A stretch of DNA of 64,000 bases from Phascolarctos cinereus (lineage: Eukaryota > Chordata > Mammalia > Diprotodontia > Phascolarctidae): assembly GCF_002099425.1 (NCBI RefSeq), contig NW_018343991.1, forward strand, positions 12,157,001-12,221,000, in the 5' to 3' direction. The notes below the pieces were generated by a model. It saw only the letters and a list, made by a program, of their open reading frames with translations. It ran no database searches and was not told where the DNA came from. Made by a program: the position numbers and the translations under genes. Each line of letters begins with the position of its first letter. The stretch's first letter is position 1. Below are positions 1 to 12,300 of this stretch, piece after piece.

Positions 1-239
1 TAGAAGTAGACCAAGGGGCAGGTGTATGCTGTATATCCCCATATGAAATGCTTTTTGGACACCTTCTCATACAATCAAAACCTTTTTCTTTAGCGTACAC
101 CTCACTGCTTGGAGGTGTTGCCTCTTACATTCAAGAACAATAGATAGGAGCTGTGGTTATGACTTCATTGGCTCTCTTGGGTCCAGTTATCTCTATAGGG
201 AGAATTGCCAGATCTATATAGCCCTAGTCTCTTTCCCAA

Positions 240-1190
240 GCTACCCATCTTGCATCGCCAACTACCTTTTGTTGGACACCTCAAACTCAACATATCTAAA
301 ATGGCATTCATTATCTTCCTCACCCCAACCCAAATGCCCTCGTCCCAATACTGTTGAGGGCATCACTGTTCTAAGGCTCATAACCTCATTGTTACCCTCT
401 ACTATTCTCTCACACTCACTCTATGTGTCCAGTCTGTAGTCTTGTTTTTATCTTGACGCCGTCTTTCACATACATGCCCTTCTCTCCATTCACACAGCCA
501 TCACCGTGGTATAGGCCATCATATTTCTTATCTGGATTATTGTAGTAGCCTTTTGGGTAGTCTCCCTGCCTTGAGTTTCTCCCCACTCTAATGCATCCTC
601 CCTTCAGCAGCCAGACTGATTTTTCCTAAAGTGATCATGTTACTCCCTACTCAATAAGCCCCAGTGGCTCCCAATTTACCCCAGGATCAAATATAAAATC
701 CTTTGTTTGGCTTTTAAAGCCCTTTACAATCTCACCCCTTTCTACCTTTCCAATCTTCTTATGTTATACTATTCTCTGCATTCTCTACAATGAAGCAACA
801 GAAGTTTCCTTGCTGTTCCTTGAATGTGATACTTTATGATTCTTTTCTTACCGCCATCTTTTTTTACTAGCTGTCCTCCTTGTCTGGAATGCTCATTTCT
901 TATTCCTGGCTTCTTTCAAAACCTGGCTAAAATTGTACCTTCTGCAGAGACCTTTCTTATTCCTCTTCCTCAACCCTCCTGCCCTCCTCTGCTAGTCACT
1001 TCCCTCTGAGATTACCTTCCACATATACTGCACACATCTTATGTCTACAACACTTTGCATTTCCCCCATTAGGATGTGAGCTCCTTGAGATCAGGGATCC
1101 TTTTTTGGCTTCTCTTTGTGTCCCCAGCACTTAGCACAGTGCCTGGCATGTAACAAACACTGAAAAAATGCTTGACTATTTTTTTTTATG
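240..1190 (+). repeat. L2 LINE 3' part
   Basis: The text runs like the L2 3' region: AGTGGCTCCCAATTTACCCC, then the piece around GGATGTGAGCTCCTTGAGAT, and ends GCACAGTGCCTGGCATGTAA near 1150. Old and diverged; left edge uncertain. Nothing recognised in 1-240. Confidence 0.7.
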
Positions 1191-2329
1191 AAGAAGATCT
1201 CATTGAATATCAGAGCATGGAAGGATTTTCAATCAATCCATCAAGCTCTTATTAAGAGTCTATCATGTGCCTGGTAGTGTTTTAGGTGCTGAGATTCAAA
1301 GACAAAAGCAAAACATTTCCTGCCCTCACATTCCAACAGGGGAAGCAGTCTGTACGTACAGAACATCAAAAATCAGTGCTACAGATGGAAAATAGTTTCA
1401 AGTTTAGAAGGGACTTTCAGAGATGGCAGTTCAATGCCCTTTATTTTATAGATGAGAAAACTGCAGCTGAGTGGGGGAATTAACTTGCTTGAGGTCACTT
1501 AGATGTTTAGTGTCAAAGTCCAGACTAGAATTCAAGACTCCAGGTTCCGTGTCTTGTCCCTCTCCCATAGCTTATGCTAAAAGGAAAGGTATAGGGTTGC
1601 CTGTGCTTAGCTGGCTCTGTGTGGCTGGGGCTTAGGAAGCAGCCTCCTGACACATTGTGGTTTTGAGGACTTCTGAGGTTTTTGAGGTTTAGTGGTATGG
1701 CAGGGCAGAGAAGCCAAGTGGATAAGCCAATGATTCTATCTCTTGCTGGCTGGCATCAGAGATTCAGGGCTAGGGCTAGACAAACTGGGTTTGGACTGGG
1801 GAAGGTTGAGTCTCAAAGTTATGGGCCTGCCTTCAACTGGACAGGGTCCCTCTGGGATTTTTGCTGCCCCACCTTCTCAGTCTCACCATCTTGGGTCCAT
1901 CTCTCAGAGAAAAAGGACAGACTTAATCTCAAAGAAGGCAGTAGATGAGAAACCTCTCCATATGTGTGTGTTTCTAGCATTTTCAAAGCCCAGGCAGCCT
2001 AAAGTCAATACTTGCTTGTCATGGTAGATAATTAAGTGTAGGGGGAAGGGCTCTGATCTGGGAGTCAGGTACCTGAGTCCTGCTGCTAATACACTCTGTA
2101 AAAATAATGGGGTTGGACTAGATCATCTCTGAGGACCCTTTAACTCTGCTACTTCATGTAATCAGATCCCTTCCATGTCTGATCTTCTGTGTTCTAAAGC
2201 TCCTTTCAGCTCTGCCATTCCATGTTCTAAAGGTCCTTTGCATTTCTGACATTCTAGGTACTAAGGTCCTTTTTAGCTTTAACATTCTATGTCCTAAGAT
2301 CCTATCTAATATACATACATACATGTAAA

Positions 2330-2562
2330 GGGTAGAGTGTCAGGCCTGAAGATTCATTTCCCTTGAGTTCAAATCTTACCTTAGACACTTATTAGCTGTG
2401 TGACTCTGGGCAAGTCACTTAATGCTGTTTGTCTTAGTTTCTTCATCTGTAAAATGAGTTGGAAAAGGAAATGGCAAACCACTCCAGTTTCTTTGCCAAA
2501 AAAATCCCAATGGGGTCATGAAGAATTGGATGCAATGGTAATGACTGAACAACAAGAACATG
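2330..2562 (+). repeat. Marsupial tRNA-derived SINE with RTE-type tail
   Basis: The body contains TGTGTGACTCTGGGCAAGTC and the tail contains AATGGGGTCATGAAGAATTG followed by ACTGAACAACAAGAAC. This is the marsupial SINE class repeated through the window; subfamily not assigned. Confidence 0.8.
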
Positions 2563-2570
2563 CATACATG

Positions 2571-2582
2571 TATGTGTGTGTA

Positions 2583-2642
<60 letters not shown>
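2571..2642. repeat. (TG)n microsatellite
   Basis: A nearly pure TG run with a few TATG interruptions near its start, directly behind the SINE tail. It creates spurious long ORFs on both strands. Confidence 0.97.
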
Positions 2643-2689
2643 AGAGAGATGTAACTTAATGCTTCTAGTCATGCTGGTTTGAAACCCTT

Positions 2690-2960
2690 CCAGACTTTTT
2701 GAAACAACTCTTTCCTCTCACATCCTATACCCCATCACTTACCAAGTCTTGTCAATTATATTTCTACAACAAATCTCCCATTTTGGTTCTCCTCTCCTCA
2801 CCCCGCCATCACCACCTTAGTTCAGACTCTCAGCACCTCTTGCCTGGACTCCCAGCTTCGAGGATCTGCCTTCTTCAATCCATCCTTCACTCAGTTGCCA
2901 GAATACTCTTACTAAAGCAGAAGTCTGACCATGCCCCTTCCCTGTTTAAGAAACTGCAGT
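2690..2960 (+). repeat. L2 LINE fragment
   Basis: L2-like text (CTTACTAAAGCAGAAGTCTG, GACCATGCCCCTTCCCTGTT), same orientation as the copy at 240-1190. Confidence 0.55.
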
Positions 2961-3474
2961 GCTTTTTGGGCACCAGAGAATAGCCGCAGAAATAGCACTG
3001 GGTTTGAGGGTACAAGGCTTGAGTTTGAGACCTGGTTCTGGCAAATACTATCTCTGTGACCATGGATGAATCACTTAACTTGTTTGTACCTCAGTTTCTC
3101 TGCAGTAAAATGAGGATAATAATCCATTTACTATCCAACTCAAAAATCCCTGCCCCCAAGGAGCTTGGTTGTGAGGAAAGCATTTTATAAATCTAAAAGT
3201 GCTAAAAAATAAGTGAGCTATTGTCAGAAACATTCTTTTGAATTCTCCTTCTGGCCACTTCTTTTCCATAAGTGCAGAACATCTGCCTCCATTCACTCTC
3301 CTGGAGGCAATTCTATTCCTGTCCTTTAGATGGTAAGAGACACCCAACCTTAGTAGATCCTTTCAGGGAGAAGACAGGGAGACACAGAGACTTTTCCTTT
3401 CAGATCTGTTGTCTCCTATTTATCCAGAGTTAGGTAGGTTGTCTCCCCAATCCACAACATTTGCAGAGAGTCAT

Positions 3475-3700
3475 GGAATCTTCAAACTGGAAAGGATCTT
3501 GGAATGTAGAAGATAAAGTATGAGGTCTGGAAGATACCTTAGGATAGAACCCAGAACATAAGAGCTGAATGGGGCCTTAGAGATTAGTCTAGCCATGTCA
3601 TTTATTGACGAGGAAACTAAGAAGGGATGTGACTTGTCCAAGGCGACACAGTGAATTTAGTGGCAAATCTCAGGTCCCATCACTCCTTGAGCAGTTCCCT
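3475..3700 (-). repeat. MIR SINE, reverse orientation
   Basis: Antisense MIR text: GACGAGGAAACTAAGAAGGG, then a GTCCAAGGCGACACAGTGAA stretch. A MIR-like sense copy lies at about 3000-3120. Confidence 0.65.
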
Positions 3701-4004
3701 TTGTGCTATTATGTTTGAGATTGACTTCTTGAAATGCCCCCAAGTGGCTGAATGTTGGGATGCAGCCTGCTTAGCCCATATTCGGATGGCCTGCTGAGCC
3801 TTACTATTTGGGCTCCAGCTATGTTTCCCATCATCCTCTGCTCTATCCTACATCGTGCTTTTAGAACTTCCATTTCCTACTCTCTAGTTTATTGCCAAGC
3901 CACTCTAGGCCCTCCCAAATGGCCCTAGAACCATCATTGCCCTAGGTTGGTCCCCCATTTTCCACGATTTTAACTGGCAAGTATCTGAAAGATTGTTATG
4001 ATGA

Positions 4005-4278
4005 AGAGGTTTTGATTTATTCTGCCTGGCCCTAGAGGACCAAACTAGGACCAGTGGGTGGGAGTTACAAGGAAGCTGATTTTGTCTTAATACAATGAAA
4101 CACTTCTTAATAATCAGATCTGCCTGAGAGCAAATGGGCTGCCTCAGAAGATAGTGAACTCCCTATCACTGGAGGTTCTCAAACAGAGGCATGTTGGCTA
4201 AGGGATTCACGTATTGGGAAGAAGGTTGTCTAGGGACCTCAGGGGTCTCCTTCAGCTCTGAGAACATAGAATTCTATT
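4005..4278 (+). repeat. CR1/L3 LINE 3' UTR fragment
   Basis: It has the CR1/L3 end pattern: GGGCTGCCTCAGAAGATAGT, CCCTATCACTGGAGGTTCTC, and a tail TCAGCTCTGAGAACATAGAA. It lies ~110 bp upstream of the BPIFB6 TATA box, so it borders the proximal promoter. Confidence 0.7.
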
Positions 4279-4390
4279 TACATTGGAAAGGGTAAAAAAC
4301 TACTACAGAACTGAGTCTGTTGTTTTACTTTGATAATTATCTGCATGCTTATCAACCCTCTCATTATCCCCACAGCTAATCATGTTCAAG

Positions 4391-4399
4391 TATAAATAG
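4391..4399 (+). promoter_or_regulatory. BPIFB6: TATA box of BPIFB6
   Basis: TATAAATAG lies 30 bp upstream of CAGAGGAA (4421), the likely start of transcription. It precedes an exon-like segment with a strong donor (CAAG|GTAAGAG). The block aligns with the equivalent region of BPIFB3 (42474-42562), which supports it being a real promoter. The exact start site is inferred. Confidence 0.7.
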
Positions 4400-4420
4400 C
4401 CTTCCTCTCCCTTAGCACCA

Positions 4421-4489
4421 CAGAGGAAAAGAGCAAGAAGGTTCAGGCTGGCTACATGAAGGACTTCCATACTCCAAGGACATGTCAAG
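4421..4489 (+). other. BPIFB6: BPIFB6 exon 1, 5' untranslated (predicted)
   Basis: About 69 nt from the predicted start site to the donor at 4490. It would splice to 6218. It contains two ATGs: 4456 (out of frame with the protein) and 4482 (in frame with the main ORF after splicing). Its 5' half resembles BPIFB3 exon 1 (CAGAGGAA..GAGCAAG.AGG). The left edge is inferred from TATA spacing. Confidence 0.65.
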
Positions 4490-4817
4490 GTAAGAGTAGT
4501 TCCAATTACTAGAGGCCTCATTCTCTAGATGTTCACTCAATGGTGACAAATCGACCTGGAAACAAGGCATCCTAAACATTTTCCACAACTAAAGGCCAAA
4601 TAAGAAATAGCATGGTGTAGTGGATGACTGGCCTAGAAATTCAGAAGATCTGGGTTCAGATCCTGTCTCTGATGCATACATGTTTTTTTGACCCTGGGCA
4701 AGTCACTCAATTCCCAGTTTTCTCTAAAACTATTAAGGTACAGATGAGTTGCTAATCTGCCCTAGTGAAGTGATTTTCACATCAGGATTTCCCCACAACA
4801 TTGAAATCACAGGTCCA

Positions 4818-5037
4818 GAGGAAGCTAAGTGGCACAGTGGAGAGAGCTCTGGCCTTAGAGTCAGGAGAACCTGAGTTCAAATCCAGCCTCAGACACTTGA
4901 CACTAACTTAGCTGTGTGACCTTGGCCAAGTCACTTAACCCTGATTGCCTCACCAAAAAGCAAAAAAAAAAAAAAGCCATGGGGCAGCTAGGTGGCGCAG
5001 TGGATAGAGCACTGGCCCTGAAGTCAGGAGGACCTGA
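4818..5037 (+). repeat. Dimeric SINE insertion (one full, one 3'-truncated unit)
   Basis: A whole SINE with an A-rich tail (to ~4977) is followed by a second head (GGGGCAGCTAGGTGGCGCAG, 4981) that stops at GACCTGAG. The pair is flanked by a perfect 15-bp target-site duplication GAAATCACAGGTCCA (4803-4817 and 5038-5052), so it went in as one event. Confidence 0.85.
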
Positions 5038-5099
5038 GAAATCACAGGTCCATTTCTCCTAATCCTGGTCTCCCCAAACCTCCCCTCAATTCTCCATTC

Positions 5100-5660
5100 A
5101 TAAAGTCTGTCTTCAGTGGAAATATTTGCTTAGTTGATGATTGGCAGTGTGGGAGATAAAACATCAGTCCTTGCTCTTGAGGGGCTTTCAGTCAGGTTGA
5201 GGAGAAGTCAGGACGGACCATAGCAGTCAGAGGCAGAAGACCATCCAGATCAACTCCCTCTTACTTTCCACCAGAGGAAATTGAAGTCTGGAAGGGTGGG
5301 GTGAGAGGGAGGGGGAGTGATTTTTTTTCCAAAGTCATACAGTGCCCAGTATTCCAATAATACTGGGCAGTTTGTGTTCAGTGCCCAGATAAGAACCATA
5401 AAAGTTCCTAAGAGTCAATTAACCAAGGAATGATCCTTTTAAGCTGGGGCTGCAAGGAGACGTTTTAAAGGAGATGAAGAAAGTCTTGAGGGATGAATAG
5501 GACCTAAAAAAGCAGGATGGGATAGAGGTGAGGAAGGCATTCTGCAGAGAGGAAACAGCATAAACAAAGGCAGGTAAGAGTGAGTTCACTTGGGGATTAT
5601 ACAAGGGGATATTGTATAGCACAGACCGATTGGAATGAAAAGTCCTATAGGGGAACAATA
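5100..5660 (-). repeat. L2 LINE, reverse orientation
   Basis: Antisense L2 text (CTTGCTCTTGAGGGGCTTTC; GGCATTCTGCAGAGAGGAAA; CATAAACAAAGGCAGGTAAG). Confidence 0.55.
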
Positions 5661-6227
5661 GCCTTGGGAGATAGGGTTTGAGATGTGGGTTAGAGTCAAA
5701 TGCTTCAGGGGTGAGGGTAGATATGTACCCACAGCTGATCTCTAAGTATAATGAATGGCATACAAAAGCAATGTTCTAGAAGAAGGAGTCCTATATGGTG
5801 GGTGAGAATGGGCGTGAGGTATTTATAGGTGGAGTCACTTACTTCATGTTGCCCAGATGAGAAGACTAATTTCAATCCCCCCTTACCTGTAGGTGCCAGG
5901 AGAAGACAATGAGAGCAACCCAATGGTATTAATCCTCTTCTTCCAAAAGTGATCTCTTTTAACCTCCCTGTTCCTGTCAATGGCCTTGTCATTCTCTTAG
6001 TCACAAAGCATCCCCAGAGTGGGTACTCTGTTAGTACTTGGGATCACAAGATTCAGAGGTGGATTGCTGGCAAGGTTCTGAAGACTCTTGGGATTCTGTA
6101 GGAAATGGTTTGAAGAGAGAAACTTGGGTTGAGGGTGGGTAGTTCCACATTTCCTGGGCCAGCCTGGGCCAAACTCCAGGACCTTACATCTAGGCTCAGC
6201 AGCCATCTCGTTTGCAGGTATCCAACC

Positions 6228-6327
6228 ATGCTAAGGATTCTTTGCCTCGTCTCATGTGCACTGCTAATGCCCTCGATGGCTGATCCAGGGGCTCTGCTGA
6301 AGCTGGGAATGGAGTTCATGAACAAAG
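6228..6327 (+). CDS. BPIFB6: BPIFB6 exon 2, coding part (residues 1-33)
   Basis: The exon begins at 6218 after TTTGCAG; the ATG is at 6228. It encodes the signal peptide and DPGALLKLGMEF. Donor AAAG|GTGAGTG; one base of the next codon is carried over (phase 1). Confidence 0.93.
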
Positions 6328-9300
6328 GTGAGTGAACATCTGGGTTGAGGTGAGTTGCTCCTCATTCTGTAGGGATCCCCATGGTGGCATACCCCAGGTT
6401 GTTCTTCTGAAGTGTCCTGGGTTACATGATTTCCTTTTTTTCTCTTCCCACCAAAGGCACAACTCATGGACAAACAAAAGTCTCTTACAAACTCATTTAT
6501 GTTGAAATATAAATGACTGATAAAAGCTCAGGATGGGCCTCCTTCTAGAGGGAATTAGTCTTGGATTCTATAACATAGTTTCCCTTTGTACCTTTGGCAG
6601 GTGTCAGGATGAGATATATGAGGTAGGGGGTAGGGATGGGGAGCCTTCCTGGTGTCTCTCACATTCTCCCAAATAGACAACCACCCACTCTATCGATACA
6701 TAAAGCTCATTATGATGGCATTGGCTAGAACTTTAAATCGCTAGATACTTGCTTTATTCTCGGTCTTTCATTCCCAGCTTATCACCAGGGTTAGCAGTTA
6801 GTTTGGGTCTGGAGTCAGGTCACTCAGTCTGTAGCTGATTTGGGGTTAGAGTTGGGGTCAGGGTTTAGGCTGGGGCCAAGATCAGGACTCAGTCAAGGGT
6901 GGGGGTTGAGCTCAGTCTAGGACAGGAGCTAGGGTTAGGGGCTCAGTCTTGGCTCAAGATTAGACCTCAGCCTAGTGCCAGGGTCAGAGTCCAACCTAGG
7001 GTCAAGATTAGAAACTATTCTGGGTTTGGGGTCAGGGCTCAGTGCAGATAAGTTCTGGGCTGTCCCTAGGAAAGGGGCTAGACTTAGTTCAAAGACTAGG
7101 GTTATAAGACAAGGCATGTGCCCAGGTTTAGTTGTCCATCTTGGCAGGGATCAGATATCAATGGCCAGAGAACTTTCTTTTTTGTTAGGCAATGGAGTTA
7201 AGTGACTTGCCCAGAGTCACACAGTTAGAAAGTGTTATGTGTCTGAGGTCGGATTTGAACTTAGGTCCTCCCGACTCCAGGGCCAGTGCTCTATTCACTG
7301 CTCTACCTAGCTGCCCCCAGAGAACTTTTTTTGTATTGACTTTGACTTCATTTCCAGTATTCCTATAGATAAAGGAAGAATAAAAGAGACGAATGGGAAG
7401 AATGTGAAAGAGAACAAGCCAAGCAAGTTCTGCTGTGCATAGATGATGGTGGAGGGGTGGGCTTTATTCCTTGATGATCCCCAAAGCAGTCACTTCCCTT
7501 CTTTTATGCATCAGTCACTTAATGAAGTGATAGGTGTACACTGAGGGAGATTGCATCATGTGGTTGCCCTGTGGTGATATTCAGGAGAGAAAAGAATGAG
7601 AGTAGCCGATATTTATATTGATTTTGCAAAATGCTTCATACAAAAATAATCTCCTTTGAACCTTGCAACAAGCCATTGGACAGTTAGAGATGTTGATTGA
7701 TTTGTCCATATTTACACAACTAACGACTGTCTGAAGCAGGATTTGAACCCAAGTCAGCCCGACTCTAAGTCCAATGCAAGCTATCTACTCTACCACACTG
7801 CTGCCTGGTGTCCTACCTGGGGACAGCTCACAATCTGATGGAGAAAGACTCATACCCATAAAAAGGTTAACAACAACAAAGTCCCCTAGTGATTAGGGCA
7901 GACATTCCTTTAGGCCTGCTGCAGGGTAAACAGGAAAAGTGTGACCTATGGCTTATATTAAACTTGGCCTTTGCTTCCATAGAGAAAGAGGACTTTGAGT
8001 GGAAATATAAAGCATGGGTTGGATTGGATATGTATGAAGGATGGGGGAGGGCATTCTGGGGTGACTGGGGGTTCAGGGCCAGAAACAGCAAGATCTTACT
8101 GAATGCTATCTCTCTGGGACCTCTTCTAGCTGTGAAGGATGCCATGACTGAGAGCCAGATATTGGAAAAAATGGCAGCCATGGCTAGCCAGAAGCAGGCT
8201 GGTGTCAAGTCGATTAAGAGCATGACAGAGTGAGTGCTGGGACAAGGGTGGAGCAATGGGGAAGAGGATGGGACTTGGGTGAAGATGTCCGGGGAAATGG
8301 GAAGGAGCTCTGGGGCAGGATGGGGTCTATCAAAATGATCTATGGTCATCTCCCAGTGTCCTGAGAGAGGCAGCAAGGTTCAAGGAGAGTTTAGAACACA
8401 GAATGTCAGAGCTGGGAAGGACCTTAGGAGATGGAAGATAGAAATTTAAAACTAGATAGAACCTTAGAACATTGAACATAGAATGTCAGAGCTGAATAGG
8501 ATCTTAGATGCATATATCCCCTTCATTTACACAGAGCCAGAAACACAAACTAAGAGAGGAATAATGACTTGTCCAAGGTCACACAGTAAATCAGTGGCAA
8601 AACTTGAATTAGAATCCAGGTCTCCTAAGACTCAGCCTTGTTTTTTTTTTTCTTGTATGTTGACATTTATATCACTCTTTCTCACTCATCTTCCTAGTAT
8701 GAAGGTAAAAGAAGTCACACCTCCTATCATCACACTGGACTTTCTGCCAGGGGTGGGAATTTTCCAGTGTGTGTCTACCAGGATCACCATCACAGGGAAG
8801 AGGTGAGTGGTGGGAGCTGGGACACATTCCCTGACAGGCTGTCCTTTCCTTCAGGGGCCTGAAACTCTTCAAACTGCATAGGCCTTTATGGAACCTGTCA
8901 CTTAGAGGTGGGACGCAAACCCTGTGAGCAGAAGTAGAAGCACTGGACAGTGCTACATGACCTACAGGGTAGAACATAGGCATATGATAGGAGAGAGGAT
9001 CAGTCTTATGGAAGGAATTAAATTAGGAAACTGGATCTGTGTATGTATAAATTGTGCATGCATAATGGCTATATAACATAATAGAAAGACTCATAGGCTC
9101 ATAGATTTAGAACTAGAAGTGGCCTTAGGTTTCCAGTTATTCCATTTTACAGATGAGGAGACTGCACATACAAATTAAGTGTGTGGGTCACACCACTAGT
9201 GAATGTCGGGGGTAGGATTTGAACATAGGCCTTCTGGATTCCAAGTCTGGTGCCCTACCCACCAGATCATGCTGCCTCCAGAGCTGGGGTCCAAAGACCT

Positions 9301-12300
9301 GGGGTTGCATCTTGGCTTTGTCATGTGGCCATTGCATGCATAACCTCTGGGCAAATCACTTTCTATGAACCTCACTTGTTAAATAAAAGGGTTGAAATAG
9401 ATGTTTTCTAGGAGTCCTTCCCCGGGGACTATAGATTTACATTCCCATTTTATAGCAACACCCTAAAGTTCAACTATTTGCCCTCAGACCATACAAGAAG
9501 TGGGTGGTAGAGCTGAGCCTAGATCTTACAGCTAACTTCTAGATACACCATATCTTTAATATATCCCATCACCTCCCCTCAAAGCTGTAGTTTCCATCAC
9601 ACTTACAGGCATTGGAAATGAATTCAAATTTATCTACCTAAACTTTATGCTCTTCCAGATGTGTCTGGATTATTCAGATTGACTTTTAAGACTACTATAA
9701 AAAGAAACAACCCAATCAAAAATGTTTCCATATATAATAGATACTACCCTGAATTGGAGTGGCAGCTAGGTGGCATAGTGGATAGCGTGTTGGACCTGGA
9801 GTCAGGAAGATTAATCTTCCTGAGTTCAAATCTGGCCTCAGACACTTCTAGCTGTGTGACCCTGGGCAAGTCACTTAACCCTGCTTGTCTCAGTTCCTCA
9901 TCTATACAATGAGCTAGAGAAGGAAATGGCAAACATGCCAGTGTCTTTGCTGAGAAAACCCCAAGTGGGGTCATGAAGAATCAGACATGACTGAAAAAGA
10001 CTGAACAATAAAAAAAACAACCCTGAACTGAGAGTCACCCCTGGGTTTTAATCTTGGCTTTGTCATGACATGCTGTATTACTTTGGGCAAATCCCTTAAC
10101 CAGTCTGGGCCTCAGTTTCCTCCTCTACAACATGAAGAGGTTTGACTAGATAGAGGCCCCTTACATGTCTGACATTCCAGTATTTTGGCTGCTTGATGGA
10201 GATTCAGTGTCTGCACATGATTTCAGGAAATCTATCCTTTCCCTCCTCAGCTTTATGGGTGGCACTATGGAAATCATTGTGGTTGTGAACATCACAGCCA
10301 CTAACCGGCTGCAGCAGGATGAGGCGACAGGGCTGCCCATGTTCCAGAGTGAAGGATGTCAGATCGTTCTGGTCAGCGTCAAAACCAACCTGCCCAGCAA
10401 GTGAGTGTTGAGGAAGCAGTCGACACGGGCTTGTTCTGGAGATTTGGGCCAGGGGCCTTGGTTTGCTGCTTTTGTGGCCAAGGAATCGGCATTCACAGGT
10501 GCTCTGAGCTCTTTCTGGCCCCAGCAGGGTCTGTTGCATTGGCACTAAGCTTTGGTTCTCTTTGGGGCCTGGAGCAAAGGACTTGCAGAAAGATCTGCAA
10601 CCATCCTTCTCACATTCTGCCTTGGCCTAGAGACCTAAGGTTAGCAATAAACCATTCTACTTTTTATTCTTACCACAGAAAAGGGTATTTTTCATATTCA
10701 ATAGACATAAACAACAATCCTATTACTGTGTTATCCCCCTTCCCCCTCCATGGCGATGGTATACTAATACTCCCTCTTTCTTTTTATTTTCTGTTCATTT
10801 TTTTTCATTCAGTCAAAATGATGGATTGCTCACCCATCCATTCACAATTTCAGCCACTTACTCACTACATTCATTTACTTGTTTATTCACTCACTCATTC
10901 ACTTGCTCTCTTTACTTACTCCATCCATTCATTTTTCTCTTATTCATTCATTCTTTTGCTGATGCTCACTTATTTACTCATTCTTTTACTTGTTCCTGCC
11001 CTCCTTTTCCTCCATCTTCCTTACCTTCTGTCCATCCTTTTCTTTCTTAACCATTGGTGTCCTTGTGCCTCTGTTTAGAATGCTTCCTAAAGTAGTCAAC
11101 AAGTTCCTGGACAGCACACTCAAGAAGGTTCTCCCTGGCATGGTGAGTAAGTTTGAGTTCTTATTACGCTGGGTTTTCCTGGACCTGGCAATCAATCCAT
11201 CAATTAATCAGCATTTATGAAGCACCTACTATGTGCCAGGCATTATTATATTCTAGGTGTAAAAGTAAAACACTTTTTGCACTCAAGAAACTTGCATTCT
11301 AATTGTACAATAAAACATGTAAAGAGGAGTGTTGGTCAGGGAAGGGAATTTTGATTTAGGGAGTCACTGAGATTGTGAATAGAGCCAGAAGGTAGTAAGT
11401 TGTGCTTTTTTCAGTAGCAATGCTAATACTAAATTGAGTATTATTCGTAGAGGTGGAAAGCAGGGGTAGAAAGTAGGTTCAGAGCTGAAAAGGATGTTAG
11501 CATTGACCTATTATAATTCCTTCATCTTATAGAAGAGAAAACTGAAGGCCAAAGTGTGGAAAAGATGTTCCAAATTCTGGAGGATGTTAATGTTAGAACA
11601 AGGCAGAGCATTAGGTCCCTGGGCTTCTGGGGCAGGGCTCTGGGTTACTTGTGAATATCCCACCACCTTTAGCCCATGACAGGAGATCTGGCTATTCTTT
11701 CTCTTGAGTTATTTTCTCTTTCCCAGATGTGTCCTGCAATAGATACAGTCCTTGAGTATGTGAACCAGAAGTGGACTCACCTCATGGGTATGTTGTTGTT
11801 GTTGTTGTTGTTATTATTATTATTATTCTCCAGCTGGGAAATGGAGTCATAGAATATTAGAGGTGGAAAGGATTTTAGGGGTCACTGATTTCAATTCTAG
11901 TTTTATAGAGGAACGCGATGAGGTCTGAGGAATGAAAGTGACTTGCTTAAGGTCACATAGCAAGAGTCAGGGCAAGAAGCTAGGTTTTGTGGACAGCTAA
12001 TCTATGGCTTTTTAACCCTATGCTGGGTTGGTTCCTGAAGGAAGTGTTCACACCTTTGAGGGCTGGTGGATCCTTTCCCTCATGATGGCCCCATCCCTGA
12101 ACCAACTGGTGAAATTTGGACAACCTCAGGGCTATCTCTCATACACTTAGTCAGTTCCCTACATCCCTTATTCAGGGGTCTCTGTGTATTCTGTGTCTCT
12201 CCCCCACAGACCCCATGCCTGTGGGTGAGGCAGGAAGCATCAAGTACATCCTTACAGGCACCCCAACCACCACAGCAAGCTACATCGAAGTGGATTTCAG

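Noticed and set aside
2400-2672. ORFs on both strands with Cys-Val or His-Thr runs
   Set aside because: Produced by a SINE and the (TG)n microsatellite.
4981-5037. tRNA gene-like heads (GGGGCAGCTAGGTGGCGCAG...GAGTTCAAATC)
   Set aside because: These are A/B-box relics of tRNA-derived SINEs, present many times here; none keeps a complete cloverleaf.
7867-8376. 169-codon minus-strand ORF
   Set aside because: Antisense shadow over BPIFB6 exon 3 and its flanking introns.
10356-11078. 240-codon plus-strand ORF
   Set aside because: Wrong frame over BPIFB6 exon 5, running through the degenerate TTCA/CTCA tract; Leu/Ser-rich because of the repeat.
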